Source of the DNA: Desulfovibrio sp. JY | Lineage (GTDB): Bacteria; Desulfobacterota; Desulfovibrionia; Desulfovibrionales; Desulfovibrionaceae | NCBI GenBank assembly: GCA_021730285.1 | Contig: CP082962.1 | Coordinates: forward strand, 620,001-684,000 | Direction of reading: 5' to 3' | Length of the DNA stretch: 64,000 nt | In this document: positions 25,681-34,551 of the stretch, piece after piece | How positions within the stretch are numbered: the stretch's first letter is position 1 | Layout: every line of letters starts with the position of its first letter | Position numbers and translations under genes: made by a program | The notes under the pieces: generated by a model | The model's database searches: none | Told to the model about the DNA's origin: nothing | What the model saw: only the letters and a program-made list of their open reading frames with translations

Positions 25681-26655
25681 ATGACCAAGGAAATCTGGCT
25701 CAAAGCCATCCCGTTCGACAAAGAGATCGTCACCCTCGGCATCGAATCCGGCGTGGACGGATTCGTGGCCGAGGCGGCGGACGCCGAAAAGATCCTGGCC
25801 CTCGGGCGCACCAAGGTGATGACGCCCGAGGAGATGGACCTGATCCCCATCGGCTGCAAGGACGACGAAGGCACGGCCATCGATGCGCTCAAAACCTGCC
25901 GGCCGGTCTTTCTGGCCAAGGGCTGGGAGATCATCCCGGTGGAGAACATCCTGGCCTGCACCGAGGGGCTCGGGCTCGAGTGCGAAAGCCTGGACCGGGC
26001 CAGGCTCGCCGCCGGGGTGCTGGAGCGCGGCGCGGACAAGCTCTTGATCGCCCCAGAGGCCGTCTGCGACCTTAAAACCATCGTCAACGAACTGAAACTT
26101 TCCCAGGGAACCATGGAACTCGCGCCGGCAACCATCACCAAGATCGAACACGCCGGCCTCGGGCACCGGGTCTGCGTGGACACGACCAGTATCCTCAAAA
26201 CAGGCGAAGGCATGCTCGTCGGCAATTCCTCGGCCTTCACCTTCCTGGTCAACGCCGAGACCGAGTCCAACCCCTACGTGGCGGCGCGGCCTTTCCGCAT
26301 CAATGCCGGCGCGGTCCACGCCTACTGCCAGATGCCCGGGGACAAGACCCGCTACCTGGAGGAACTGGCCGCCGGCTCGGAAGTGCTGGTCGTCTCCCAC
26401 ACCGGGGCCACCAAAACGGCGGTGGTCGGCCGGGTCAAGACCGAAATCCGGCCCATGCTGCTCATCACGGCCGAAGTGGACGGCAAGGAAGGCAAGGTGT
26501 TCTTGCAAAACGCCGAGACCATCCGGCTGGTGACGCCCGAGGGCAAACCCGTCAGCGTCGTGACCATAAAGGAAGGCGACGCCGTGCTCGTACGCACCGA
26601 CGTGGCCGGCCGCCATTTCGGCATGCGCATCGCCGAAGACATCAAGGAAGGTTAG
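25681..26655 (+). CDS. 3-dehydroquinate synthase II (archaeal type)
   Basis: 324 residues, starting 2 bp after the previous stop. Similar to the MJ1249 family: KEIWLKAIPFDKEIVTLGIESGVDG, then LEEGADKLL-like VLERGADKLLIAPEA, GHRVCVDTTSILKTGEGMLVGNSS, and the C-terminal SHTGATKTAVVGRVKTEIRPMLLI. The enzyme oxidatively deaminates and cyclises ADTH to 3-dehydroquinate with NAD. It replaces the bacterial AroB; Desulfovibrio and some other deltaproteobacteria are known to use this route. Later shikimate enzymes (dehydroquinase, AroE, AroK, AroC) are not in this window. Confidence 0.93.
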   Translation: MTKEIWLKAIPFDKEIVTLGIESGVDGFVAEAADAEKILALGRTKVMTPEEMDLIPIGCKDDEGTAIDALKTCRPVFLAKGWEIIPVENILACTEGLGLECESLDRARLAAGVLERGADKLLIAPEAVCDLKTIVNELKLSQGTMELAPATITKIEHAGLGHRVCVDTTSILKTGEGMLVGNSSAFTFLVNAETESNPYVAARPFRINAGAVHAYCQMPGDKTRYLEELAAGSEVLVVSHTGATKTAVVGRVKTEIRPMLLITAEVDGKEGKVFLQNAETIRLVTPEGKPVSVVTIKEGDAVLVRTDVAGRHFGMRIAEDIKEG

Positions 26656-26656
26656 G

Positions 26657-27817
26657 ATGGCCCCGGAGACGACAAAAAACGCCGCTCAAAACGCCCCGGG
26701 GACCCTGGAAGAGGCGTTGCTCGAACTGCGAAACGGCATCGACGCCGTGGACGGGCAGATACTCACCCTGCTCAACAAGCGCGCGGGCCTGAGCCTCGAG
26801 GTCGGTCGCCGCAAGGCCGGCCGCCAAAGCGCCGTGTTCAAACCCTTCCGCGAGCAGGAGGTGCTGGAACGGCTGGCCGCGAAAAACCCCGGCCCCCTGC
26901 CCGTTCCCCATCTGCTCGCCATCTACCGGGAGATACTGTCCTCCTCGCGCCGGCTCCAGCGCCCCGAACGCGTGGCCTACCTCGGCCCCGAGGGCACCTT
27001 CTCCCACTTCGCGGCCATGGCCGCCCTGGGCCATTCCCCGGACTTCCTGCCCCAGACCACCATCGGCGACGTTTTCGCGGCGGTCGCCAGCCGGCTGGCG
27101 GACCTCGGCATCGTGCCGCTGGAAAACTCGCTGCAAGGCACGGTCGGCCAAAGCCTCGACCACTTCCAGCGCCACGAGGTCTTCATCCAGGCGGAAATCT
27201 CCTGCCGCATAAGCCACGCCCTGCTCTCCACGGCCACCGACCTCGGCGCGATCGAAACCGTCTATTCCCATCCCCAGCCCCTGGCCCAGTGCGCCACCTG
27301 GCTCAAGACGCACCTGCCCGCGGCGCGGATCATCCCCACCGACTCCACGGCGGCCGCCGCCCTGCGCCTGGCCGGCGAACCCACCGCCGCCTCCATCGGG
27401 CACGTGAAACTCGCCGCCATGCATGGGCTCAACATCCTGGCCAGCCCCATCGAGGACCTGCCGGACAACTGGACGCGGTTTTTCATCATCGGCCCCGAGG
27501 ACACCAAGCAGCAGACGCGCGACAAGACCTCGGTCCTTTTCACCGTGCCCAACAAACCCGGATCGCTCTACCAAGTGCTCTCGCATCTGGCCGGCGAGGG
27601 CATCAACCTGACCAAGCTCGAATCACGGCCCATTCGCGGCGAAAAATGGCAGTACGTCTTTTTCGCCGATCTCCAGTGCGACCTCACCCGGGAGGAGTAC
27701 CGGAAGCTCCTGACCACGCTCATGGAACAGACGCTCAGCCTGCGTATCCTCGGCTGCTACCCGGTCGGCAGACAGGTGGATCTTGCCGACGGCGATCTGG
27801 AACCGAACGGAGATTAA
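26657..27817 (+). CDS. pheA: PheA, chorismate mutase / prephenate dehydratase with ACT domain
   Basis: 386 residues, start 1 bp after the previous stop. Three domains are visible: AroQ chorismate mutase (about 14-95: LRNGIDAVDGQILTLLNKRAGLSLEVGRRKA), prephenate dehydratase (about 105-285: VAYLGPEGTFSHFAA, PLENSLQGTVGQ, the TRFFIIG end), and an ACT regulatory domain (about 295-370, with NKPGSLYQVLSHLAGEGINLTKLESRPIRGEKWQYVFF). The ESRP motif and GSLY-type site indicate phenylalanine feedback. It converts chorismate to phenylpyruvate. Confidence 0.95.
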   Translation: MAPETTKNAAQNAPGTLEEALLELRNGIDAVDGQILTLLNKRAGLSLEVGRRKAGRQSAVFKPFREQEVLERLAAKNPGPLPVPHLLAIYREILSSSRRLQRPERVAYLGPEGTFSHFAAMAALGHSPDFLPQTTIGDVFAAVASRLADLGIVPLENSLQGTVGQSLDHFQRHEVFIQAEISCRISHALLSTATDLGAIETVYSHPQPLAQCATWLKTHLPAARIIPTDSTAAAALRLAGEPTAASIGHVKLAAMHGLNILASPIEDLPDNWTRFFIIGPEDTKQQTRDKTSVLFTVPNKPGSLYQVLSHLAGEGINLTKLESRPIRGEKWQYVFFADLQCDLTREEYRKLLTTLMEQTLSLRILGCYPVGRQVDLADGDLEPNGD

Positions 27818-27881
27818 GGTATACGGGGGCGGGAACCGCCGTCCCGCCCCCGCACTTTAACCCCAAGAACAAGGATACGAC

Positions 27882-29201
27882 ATGCCAACCGTCGCCGCCC
27901 CGCCTTCCAAGTCCGTCTCGCACCGGGCCGTCATCGCCGCCAGCCTCGCCGCCGGTACAAGCCGCGTCGCCGGCCTGCTCGACAGCCAGGACATCACCCG
28001 CACCCGGGACTGCATGGCCGCCATGGGCGCGGCCTTCCATCCCCAGTCCGACGGCTCGGTCATCGTCTCGGGCACCGCCGGCCACCCCCAGGGCGGCGAT
28101 CCCGAAGACGGCGAGCCGCAAATCCTCGACGTGGGCGAATCCGGCACCACCTGCCGCCTTTTGACCGCCGTGGCCGCCGCCGGCCAGGGCGTCTTCGAGA
28201 TTCGCGGCGAGGGCCGCATGCACGAGCGCCCCATCGGCGAACTGGTCAACGCCCTGCTGCCCCTCGGCATCGAAGCCCTCTACCTCGGCAAATCCGGCTG
28301 CCCGCCGCTGACCATCGTCACGCACGGCCTCGCCGGCGGAACCACCGCCATCAGCCTCGAGGACAGTTCGCAATACCTTTCCGGCCTGCTTCTGGCCGCG
28401 CCCCTGGCCGCCGCGCCGCTCACCATCGAAGTCACCGGCCAGAAAACCGTGTCCTGGCCCTACGTCGCCATCACCCTGTCCACCCTGGCCGACTTCGACG
28501 TCCCCTTTGCCGTGGAAGTCCTCCACGGCGACGCCTGGGCCCAAACCGACTGGCGCACGCTTGTCGACGTCATCCCCGGACAGGTGCGCTTCGTCATGCG
28601 CCCCGCGCTCTACCAGCCCCGCGACTATGTCGTGGAAGGCGACTGGTCGAGCGCGTCCTACTTCCTGGCCGCCGGCGCCGTGGGCAAGGCCCCGGTCACC
28701 GTCACCGGCCTGCGGCCCGACTCGCTCCAGGGCGACCGGGCGATCCTCGACATCCTCGCCCGCATGGGCGCGCGCATTGACCAGGGCCCCGACGGCATCA
28801 CCGTGCTGCCAAGCAGCCTCACCGGCCAGGACCTGGACATGGGCCGTTGCCCGGACCTCGTGCCGACCGTGGCCTCGGCCGCCTGCTTCGCCAAGGGGGA
28901 AACGACCATCCGGAATGTCGCCCACCTGCGCCTCAAGGAGTCCGACCGCATCGAGGCCGTGGCCGAAAACTGCACCCAGGCCGGCGCGGTGGTCACCACC
29001 ACCCCCGACGGCATGCGCATCAAACCCCGGCCGCTGCCCACAGGGGAACGCGTCGAATTTTCCGCCTTCTGCGACCACAGGCTGGCCATGTCCGCCGCCA
29101 TCTTCGAAATGGCCGGCATCGAGGTGGCCCTGGACAACACCACCTGCGTGGCCAAGTCGTTCCCGGCGTTCTGGGAGAAGTGGCAGGCGGTACGACCGTA
29201 G
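27882..29201 (+). CDS. aroA: AroA, 3-phosphoshikimate 1-carboxyvinyltransferase (EPSP synthase)
   Basis: 439 residues, preceded by AAGGA. PPSKSVSHRAVIAASLAAGTSRV at the N-terminus is the substrate-binding start (SKS), NVGESGTTCRLL-type motif reads DVGESGTTCRLLTAV (PEP site region GTTxR), and RLKESDRIEAV is the conserved C-terminal signature. It joins PEP to shikimate 3-phosphate. The 64-bp gap from pheA is ordinary; the 270 bp to tyrA is filled with repeats. Confidence 0.96.
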   Translation: MPTVAAPPSKSVSHRAVIAASLAAGTSRVAGLLDSQDITRTRDCMAAMGAAFHPQSDGSVIVSGTAGHPQGGDPEDGEPQILDVGESGTTCRLLTAVAAAGQGVFEIRGEGRMHERPIGELVNALLPLGIEALYLGKSGCPPLTIVTHGLAGGTTAISLEDSSQYLSGLLLAAPLAAAPLTIEVTGQKTVSWPYVAITLSTLADFDVPFAVEVLHGDAWAQTDWRTLVDVIPGQVRFVMRPALYQPRDYVVEGDWSSASYFLAAGAVGKAPVTVTGLRPDSLQGDRAILDILARMGARIDQGPDGITVLPSSLTGQDLDMGRCPDLVPTVASAACFAKGETTIRNVAHLRLKESDRIEAVAENCTQAGAVVTTTPDGMRIKPRPLPTGERVEFSAFCDHRLAMSAAIFEMAGIEVALDNTTCVAKSFPAFWEKWQAVRP

Positions 29202-29208
29202 GCTGGGA

Positions 29209-29310
29209 GGCTGGGAGGCTGGGGCTCCGCCCCAGACCCCGGCAGAGGCTCCGCCTCTGCACTCCGCCGGGGGGCGGGCGCGCCCCCCGGTCCCCCCGTT
29301 TCGCTCTGGT
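29209..29310. repeat. GC-rich intergenic repeat, family 2, copy b
   Basis: Several short hairpins, GGGGCTCCGCCCC, GCAGAGGCTCCGCCTCTGC and CGGGGGGC / GCCCCCCG, in the same order as the copy at 58406-58498. It sits directly after aroA inside the operon. Confidence 0.75.
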
Positions 29311-29356
29311 CGGGCGGGAGGCTTGGCTGGCTGGCGGTCAGGCGGAGGGAGAAGAT

Positions 29357-29454
29357 GGTGGCGGAATTTGCCGGGACGGTGCATGCCGCTTCGCGGCAAG
29401 CGCGTCCCAAGCAAATTCCGCCACCACCACGCCTTCGCCCCTTCGGGGCGAAGG
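29357..29454. repeat. Large palindromic element, family 3, copy a
   Basis: Outer arms of 15 bp (29357-29371 with 29411-29425, GGTGGCGGAATTTGC), then GGGACG / CGTCCC, then TGCCGC / GCGGCA closed by TTC. A separate perfect 10-bp hairpin (29432-29454) follows. It is homologous, in opposite orientation, to 58652-58748. It lies 20 bp before the tyrA start. Confidence 0.85.
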
Positions 29455-29473
29455 TGAAGCATAAAAGGTTGTT

Positions 29474-30376
29474 ATGCCACATACGAACAAAGATGCGAAC
29501 AGCCCCACCCCGTCAGAAGTTTTTGGGGAGGGTGGGGGTCCGGGGGAGGGGACCCCTTTTTCCAAAAAGGGGTCCCCTCCCCCGGAATCTTCCCGCCTCA
29601 CCATCAACTCCCTCGCCCTGGTCGGGGCGCGGGGGGGGATGGGGAAGTTGATTGTCGGGCGGTGCCGGGAGGCCGGGCTTGCGGTGCGGGAGCTGGACCG
29701 GCCGCTGACGGAAGCCAAGATCGCGGAGGGCGTTACGGGCGCGGACATGGTGCTGGTGTCCGTGCCGGTCTACGCCACGGGCGAAGTGGCCGAAAAGGTC
29801 GCCGCGCACATGGGAGGCAGGCAGATATTGGCCGACGTGGGTTCGGTCAAGACGCAGCCCATCAACGACATGGTGGCGCATTATCATGGTCCGGTGGTCG
29901 GCACGCATCCGCTTTTCGGGCCGGCTCCGGGGCCTGACGACGCGCTGCGGGTGGCGGTCATGGACGGCCGGCCGGGACAGGACGTCTGGGCCACGCAGAC
30001 GGTTGCCGGCTGGTGCGAGCGCATCGGGTTTGTGCCCTTCGCCTCGGACGCCGAGGAGCACGACCGGGCGGCGGCCTATGTGCAGGGACTCAATTTCGTC
30101 ACCACCCTGGCCTATCTGGCGGCCCAGGGAGCCGGCGGCGCGGTGCGAAAGTACCTGACGCCGTCGTTTACCCGGCGGCTGGTCGCGGCCGAAAAACTCA
30201 TCACCAAGGACGCGGGGCTTTTCACCGCGCTTTACGAAGCCAATCCGTACAGCCATGAGGCCGTGCGCAATTTTCGCAGCTTTCTCAACCTCGCCGCGGG
30301 CGGCGACGTGGACCTGCTCGTTCGCCGCGCCGAGGCGTGGTGGACCGCCGAAACGGCAAAAAAGGACAATCCATGA
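29474..30376 (+). CDS. tyrA: TyrA, prephenate dehydrogenase, with a repeat-encoded N-terminal extension
   Basis: 300 residues. The NAD-binding fold (LALVGARGGMGKLI) only begins at about residue 47, then QILADVGSVKTQPI, GTHPLFGPAPG and the HxxxAYVQGLNF helix of TyrA. It oxidatively decarboxylates prephenate to 4-hydroxyphenylpyruvate. The first ~40 residues are Gly, Pro and Ser rich, and residues ~22-37 are translated from a 22-bp perfect hairpin of repeat family 1. No ATG, GTG or TTG lies between the hairpin and the catalytic domain, so ATG 29474 (AAAGG upstream) is the best start; a CTG or ATC start near 29609 cannot be excluded. No ACT or mutase domain. It overlaps trpE by 4 bp. Confidence 0.88.
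   Translation: MPHTNKDANSPTPSEVFGEGGGPGEGTPFSKKGSPPPESSRLTINSLALVGARGGMGKLIVGRCREAGLAVRELDRPLTEAKIAEGVTGADMVLVSVPVYATGEVAEKVAAHMGGRQILADVGSVKTQPINDMVAHYHGPVVGTHPLFGPAPGPDDALRVAVMDGRPGQDVWATQTVAGWCERIGFVPFASDAEEHDRAAAYVQGLNFVTTLAYLAAQGAGGAVRKYLTPSFTRRLVAAEKLITKDAGLFTALYEANPYSHEAVRNFRSFLNLAAGGDVDLLVRRAEAWWTAETAKKDNP
29540..29585. repeat. Hairpin repeat, family 1, copy c, inside the tyrA reading frame
   Basis: A perfect 22-bp stem (29540-29561 with 29564-29585), preceded by the family flank AGAAGTTTTTGGGGAGGG at 29516. The same type of element is intergenic at six other places; here it lies in frame in tyrA. Confidence 0.9.
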
Positions 30377-31791
30377 GTGCGATTACGCTTAGGCAGGAAG
30401 GGACGTGGCTGCCGGCCGACGTGCAGACGCCCATAAGCCTTTTTCTCGGGCTTGTGGGGGAGAGGCCGGGCATACTGCTTGAAAGCGCCGAGGTGGACGG
30501 CCGGCTGGGCCGTTACAGCCTCATCGCCTGGGATTTCCGCCTGCGCCTGCGCCTGAAGGACGGCAAGCTCGACGTCAATGCCACGGACGACCGGTTAAAG
30601 GCCTTGGAGCAGTACAGCGGCCAGGGCTTCCTGGAGGGCATGCGCGGCCTCATGGCCGACCTGCGCGTGCTGCCGCCCGAGGGCTTCAAGGACGTGCCGC
30701 CCATCACGCGCTCCCTGGCGGGCTATTTCGGCTACGGCATCGCCGGCATTCTCGAGCCCAAGCTGGAAAGCGTGTTGCCGCCCGAGGAGGCGGAGTTCTG
30801 TCTGGTGCTGCCCGGCCGCGTGGTGCTGTTCGACCACGTCAAGCACCGCTGCCTGCATCTTTCCCTGGATGCCGGCAAGAAGGCCCGCATCGATTATTCC
30901 AACATCTTCGCGCCGATGAACCGGCCGGTCATCGGCAAGGTGGTCAACCGCCCCGAAGCCGAAGGCTACATGGAGGCCGTGACCAAGTGCAAGGAGATGA
31001 TCCGGGCCGGCGAGTGCATCCAGACGGTGCTTTCCACGCAGTTTTCCGCGCCTTTTTCCGGCGACCCCTTCGTGGTCTACCGCCGGCTGCGCCAGGTGAA
31101 CCCCTCGCCGTACATGTTCTTCATGCGCCTGCCGCGGGTGACGCTTTTAGGCTCCTCGCCGGAGCTGCTCATCCGCTGCCGCGACGGCGAGCTGACCACC
31201 TGCCCCATCGCCGGGACCCGGCCGCGCGGCAAGACCCCCGAGCAGGACGACAGGCTGGCCGAGGAGCTGATGGCCGACCCCAAGGAGCGCGCCGAGCACG
31301 TCATGCTGGTGGACCTCGGCCGCAACGACCTGGGCCGCATGGCCGGACCCGGCACGGTCAAGGTCGAGAAGTTCATGGCCGTGGAACGCTTTTCCCACGT
31401 CATGCACATCGTGTCCTACGTGACGGCCAAGCTGAAAGACGGCCTCGACGCTTTGGACGTGCTCAAGTGCGCCTTTCCGGCCGGGACCCTTTCCGGCGCG
31501 CCCAAGGTGCGGGCCATGGAGATGATCGCCGAGCTGGAGCACAGCCTGCCGCGCGGGCCGTATGCCGGCTGCATCGGCTGGATCGGCCTGGACGAGGGAC
31601 GCGTGAACCTGGACACGGGCATCACCATCCGCAGCATGTGGATACGCGACGGCATGCTCGCCTGGCAGGCCGGAGCCGGCATCGTCTACGATTCCGATCC
31701 GGCCAAGGAATGGATGGAGTGTCAGAACAAGGCCCGGGTGATCGCCGAGGTGCTGGCGGCCAAGGAGGATGGCGATGTTTTTACTTATTGA
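30373..31791 (+). CDS. trpE: TrpE, anthranilate synthase component I
   Basis: 472 residues from ATG 30373, which overlaps the tyrA stop (ATGA). The N-terminal LLES motif (ILLESAEVDGRLGRYSLI) is the tryptophan feedback site. The chorismate-binding core follows, with IAGTRPRGKTPEQD, ELMADPKERAEHVMLVDLGRNDLGR, FPAGTLSGAPKVRAMEMI and the final QAGAGIVYDSDP. With TrpG it makes anthranilate from chorismate and glutamine. Next gene trpG starts inside its 3' end. Confidence 0.96.
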   Translation: MSAITLRQEGTWLPADVQTPISLFLGLVGERPGILLESAEVDGRLGRYSLIAWDFRLRLRLKDGKLDVNATDDRLKALEQYSGQGFLEGMRGLMADLRVLPPEGFKDVPPITRSLAGYFGYGIAGILEPKLESVLPPEEAEFCLVLPGRVVLFDHVKHRCLHLSLDAGKKARIDYSNIFAPMNRPVIGKVVNRPEAEGYMEAVTKCKEMIRAGECIQTVLSTQFSAPFSGDPFVVYRRLRQVNPSPYMFFMRLPRVTLLGSSPELLIRCRDGELTTCPIAGTRPRGKTPEQDDRLAEELMADPKERAEHVMLVDLGRNDLGRMAGPGTVKVEKFMAVERFSHVMHIVSYVTAKLKDGLDALDVLKCAFPAGTLSGAPKVRAMEMIAELEHSLPRGPYAGCIGWIGLDEGRVNLDTGITIRSMWIRDGMLAWQAGAGIVYDSDPAKEWMECQNKARVIAEVLAAKEDGDVFTY

Positions 31792-32347
31792 TAACTTCGA
31801 TTCGTTCACCTTCAACGTGGTCCAGGCCTTCCAGCAACTGGGCCGCGACCCGGTGGTGAAAAAGAACGACGACCCCGAGATTTTGGAGCTGGCTTCCTCC
31901 GGCAAGCTCGACATGGTCTGCATCTCGCCCGGGCCCAGCAACCCGGCCAATGCCGGGTTGTGCTTGCAGTTTCTCGCACAACTGCCAAAACAGACCCCGG
32001 TTTTCGGCGTCTGCCTGGGGCATCAGATCCTCGGGCACTTCGCCGGCGCGCCGGTTGTCGTGGCCGACCGCATCATGCACGGCAAGACGTCGGACGTGTA
32101 CCACCGCGAAACGGGGCTGTTTACGGGGTTGCCCAACCCCTTCGAGTGCTGCCGTTACCATTCGCTGGTGGTGCTCGCGGGCAAGGCTCCGGACAAGCTG
32201 GAGATCACGGCCTGGACCGACCGAAACGAGGTGATGGGACTGCGGTATCGCGACCGGCCCTGGGTAGGGGTGCAGTTTCATCCGGAATCGGTGTTCACTC
32301 CCGACGGGATGAAGCTGATCGGGAACTTTCCGGACAAGATTTTATAA
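31775..32347 (+). CDS. trpG: TrpG, anthranilate synthase glutamine amidotransferase
   Basis: 190 residues from ATG 31775, about 6 bp after AAGGAGG; the ATG at 31769 touches that site and is less likely. It overlaps the trpE end by 17 bp. The class I amidotransferase nucleophile is Cys80 in GVCLGHQILGHFAG, and the His-Glu pair is in VQFHPES near the C-terminus; SPGPSNPANAG forms the oxyanion region. It supplies ammonia from glutamine to TrpE. Confidence 0.96.
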   Translation: MFLLIDNFDSFTFNVVQAFQQLGRDPVVKKNDDPEILELASSGKLDMVCISPGPSNPANAGLCLQFLAQLPKQTPVFGVCLGHQILGHFAGAPVVVADRIMHGKTSDVYHRETGLFTGLPNPFECCRYHSLVVLAGKAPDKLEITAWTDRNEVMGLRYRDRPWVGVQFHPESVFTPDGMKLIGNFPDKIL

Positions 32348-32359
32348 GGATACCTGCTT

Positions 32360-32749
32360 GTGAACACCGTCCCCGTTCTGCTCGACAAGGCCAAGGACAG
32401 CCTGCACGGCGCGCGTTTGCTCGCCGCCGAGGGTCTCTTCGACTGCGCCATGAGCCGGACGTTCTTCAGCATGCATTACGTGGCCGAGGCGTTTCTGCTG
32501 ACCGTCAGGCTTGACGTGAACGACCCGCGCGACGTCATCGCCGCCTTCGGCCAGCGCTTCGCCTACCCGAGCGAACTGCCGCCCGTCTTCCACCGCTGGC
32601 TGGTCGAGGCCGAGCACCTGCGCAACCGCGCCGATTTCGAAACCAACCTCTGCCTGACCCCCGAAGTCGTGGCCGAACAGCTCGACCGGGCCAGGGCGTT
32701 TCTCAACATGGCCCGCGAGGAATTGGAAGCAGCCACCGCCCCGCGTTAA
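32360..32749 (+). CDS. HEPN-domain protein inserted in the trp operon
   Basis: 129 residues from GTG 32360, behind AAGGATACC. The whole protein looks like a single helical HEPN domain (AKDSLHGARLLAAEGLFDCAMSRTFFSMHYVAEAFLL, then a LRNRADFE segment). A possible RxxxxxxH pair (Arg79, His86) is present, but the usual catalytic Arg-His context is not clear. HEPN proteins are often RNases or nucleotide-transferase partners, in toxin-antitoxin pairs with MNT; no nucleotidyltransferase gene is next to it. It lies between trpG and trpD with 12- and 27-bp spacing, so it is transcribed with the operon. Its role there is unknown. Confidence 0.8.
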   Translation: MNTVPVLLDKAKDSLHGARLLAAEGLFDCAMSRTFFSMHYVAEAFLLTVRLDVNDPRDVIAAFGQRFAYPSELPPVFHRWLVEAEHLRNRADFETNLCLTPEVVAEQLDRARAFLNMAREELEAATAPR

Positions 32750-32776
32750 CCGCCCACGCAGCAAAGGAGCAGCACC

Positions 32777-33787
32777 GTGGAAAAACATGTCGAATGCCTG
32801 GAACTTCTCGCCATCGGCAAGGACCTGCCCCAGGAACTGGCCACCTACGCCTTCCGGGCCATGTACACCGGCGAGATGCCGGCGTCGTGCGTGGGCGCGT
32901 TCCTGATGGGGCTCAAGACCAAGGGCGAATCCGCCGTGGAGATCGCGGCCGGCGTCACCGCCGCCCTGGAAGAGGCCCGCATCGTCGCGGGACTCACCGG
33001 AGCGCGCATCGACACCTGCGGCACCGGCGGCGACAACACCTGCTCGTTTAACTGCTCCACCGCCGTGGCGCTCTACCTCGCCGCCCTGGGCCACAAGGTG
33101 GTCAAGCACGGCAACCGCGCCGTCTCCAGCTCCTGCGGCAGCGCCGACGCCGTGGAATCCCTGGGATTCACCCTGGTGGTCGAACCCGAACTGGTCGCGG
33201 CCGAACTCGACAAGCACAACTTCGTCTTTCTCTTCGCCCCCAACTACCATCCGGCCTTCAAGCGCATCGGCCCCATCCGCAAGGAGCTCGGCGTGCGTTC
33301 GCTTTTCAACCTCATGGGCCCCCTGCTCAACCCCGCCCGCCCCACCCACCAACTCCTCGGCGTGCCCACCTCCCGCCACGTGCGGCTCATGGGCGAGGTG
33401 CTGGCCCTGACCGGCCTGTCCTGCGGCGCGGTGGTCCACGGGGCCGGCGGCTTCGACGAACTGACCCCCTTCGGTCCGGCCGACGTGTGCTGGCTGCGCG
33501 ACGGCTGGATCAAAAGCGACCGCATCGACCCGGCCGCCCTGGGCTTCCCGACCCACAAGCCGGCCGACGTGGTGGTCTCGGGCCGCGACGAGGCCGTGGC
33601 CGTGCTGCGCGAGGTCCTGGCCGGCAAGGGCAACGCGGCCATGCGCGACATGGTGGCGCTCAACCTCGGCTGCTCCCTGCACCTGCTCGAGGACGGCCTC
33701 ACCCTCAGGCAGGGCATGGACAAGGCCCGCGACGCCGTCGCTTCCGGCATCGCCGCCAAGTTCTTCGAGGACGTGCTCCATGCTTGA
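32777..33787 (+). CDS. trpD: TrpD, anthranilate phosphoribosyltransferase
   Basis: 336 residues from GTG 32777 with AAAGGAG upstream. The PRPP site is DTCGTGGDNTCSFNCSTAVALYLAALG, followed by KHGNRAVSSSCGSADAVESLG; the anthranilate region NYHPAFKRIGPIRKELGVRSLFNLMGPLLNPA is intact. It adds phosphoribose to anthranilate. The 3' end overlaps trpC by 8 bp. Confidence 0.96.
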   Translation: MEKHVECLELLAIGKDLPQELATYAFRAMYTGEMPASCVGAFLMGLKTKGESAVEIAAGVTAALEEARIVAGLTGARIDTCGTGGDNTCSFNCSTAVALYLAALGHKVVKHGNRAVSSSCGSADAVESLGFTLVVEPELVAAELDKHNFVFLFAPNYHPAFKRIGPIRKELGVRSLFNLMGPLLNPARPTHQLLGVPTSRHVRLMGEVLALTGLSCGAVVHGAGGFDELTPFGPADVCWLRDGWIKSDRIDPAALGFPTHKPADVVVSGRDEAVAVLREVLAGKGNAAMRDMVALNLGCSLHLLEDGLTLRQGMDKARDAVASGIAAKFFEDVLHA

Positions 33788-34550
33788 GAAGTTCCGGGCC
33801 GCCCAGGCCAAGGCCATAAAACGCCTCAAGGACCTCGAGGCGGCCCAGCGCCTGCCCGCCAGGTATGACGGCGCGCGACCGTCCTTTTCCGACGCCCTGC
33901 TCGCCGCCGGCCCCATCGCCGTCATCGCCGAGTACAAACGGGCCTCGCCGTCGGCGGGCGACATCAACCTGGGGCTCGCCCCGGGCGAGGTCGCGGCCAT
34001 GTACGCCGCCTCCGGGGCCGCCGCCATATCGGTGCTGACCGAGGAGACCTACTTCAAGGGCTCCGTCGACTATCTGGAGCCCATCAGCGCCGCCGGGCTG
34101 CCCATGCTGCGCAAGGACTTCCTGCTCCATCCGCTCCAGGTGGTGGAAACCGCCGCCACCAAGGCCTCGGCCCTGCTTTTGATCGTACGCATGCTGACCG
34201 ACGCGGAACTGGCCGAGATGCTGCGCCTGACCTACGACGCCGGCCTCGAGGCCGTGGTCGAGGTCTTCGACGAGGCCGATCTGGCTCGGGCCGAATCCGC
34301 CGGAGCGCACATCATCCAGGTCAACAGCCGCGACCTGGACACGCTCAAAACCAACCTGGACGTGGCCCGGCGCATGGCCGCCCTGAAACGCCCGGGCCGC
34401 ATCTGGATCGCCGCCAGCGGCATCGCCAGCCGCGCCGACGTGCTCGGCATGGCCGCCATCGGCTACAACGCCGTGCTCGTCGGCACCTCCATCATGAGTG
34501 AACCCGATCCCGGCCAGGCCCTGGCCGCGCTTGCCGGAAAGGCGGACTGA
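33780..34550 (+). CDS. trpC: TrpC, indole-3-glycerol phosphate synthase
   Basis: 256 residues. Conserved motifs of the beta-alpha barrel are visible: IAEYKRASPSAGDI (phosphate and catalytic Lys region), ISVLTEETYFKGS, LRKDFLLHPLQV (second catalytic Lys), VNSRDLDTLK and the WIAASGI / VLVGTSIM phosphate site. Not fused to TrpF. Translationally coupled to trpD. Confidence 0.96.
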   Translation: MLEKFRAAQAKAIKRLKDLEAAQRLPARYDGARPSFSDALLAAGPIAVIAEYKRASPSAGDINLGLAPGEVAAMYAASGAAAISVLTEETYFKGSVDYLEPISAAGLPMLRKDFLLHPLQVVETAATKASALLLIVRMLTDAELAEMLRLTYDAGLEAVVEVFDEADLARAESAGAHIIQVNSRDLDTLKTNLDVARRMAALKRPGRIWIAASGIASRADVLGMAAIGYNAVLVGTSIMSEPDPGQALAALAGKAD

Positions 34551-34551
34551 T

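Noticed and set aside
29357-29454. Insertion sequence remnant
   Set aside because: No transposase fragment or target duplication is seen; the palindromes are too short for an IS.
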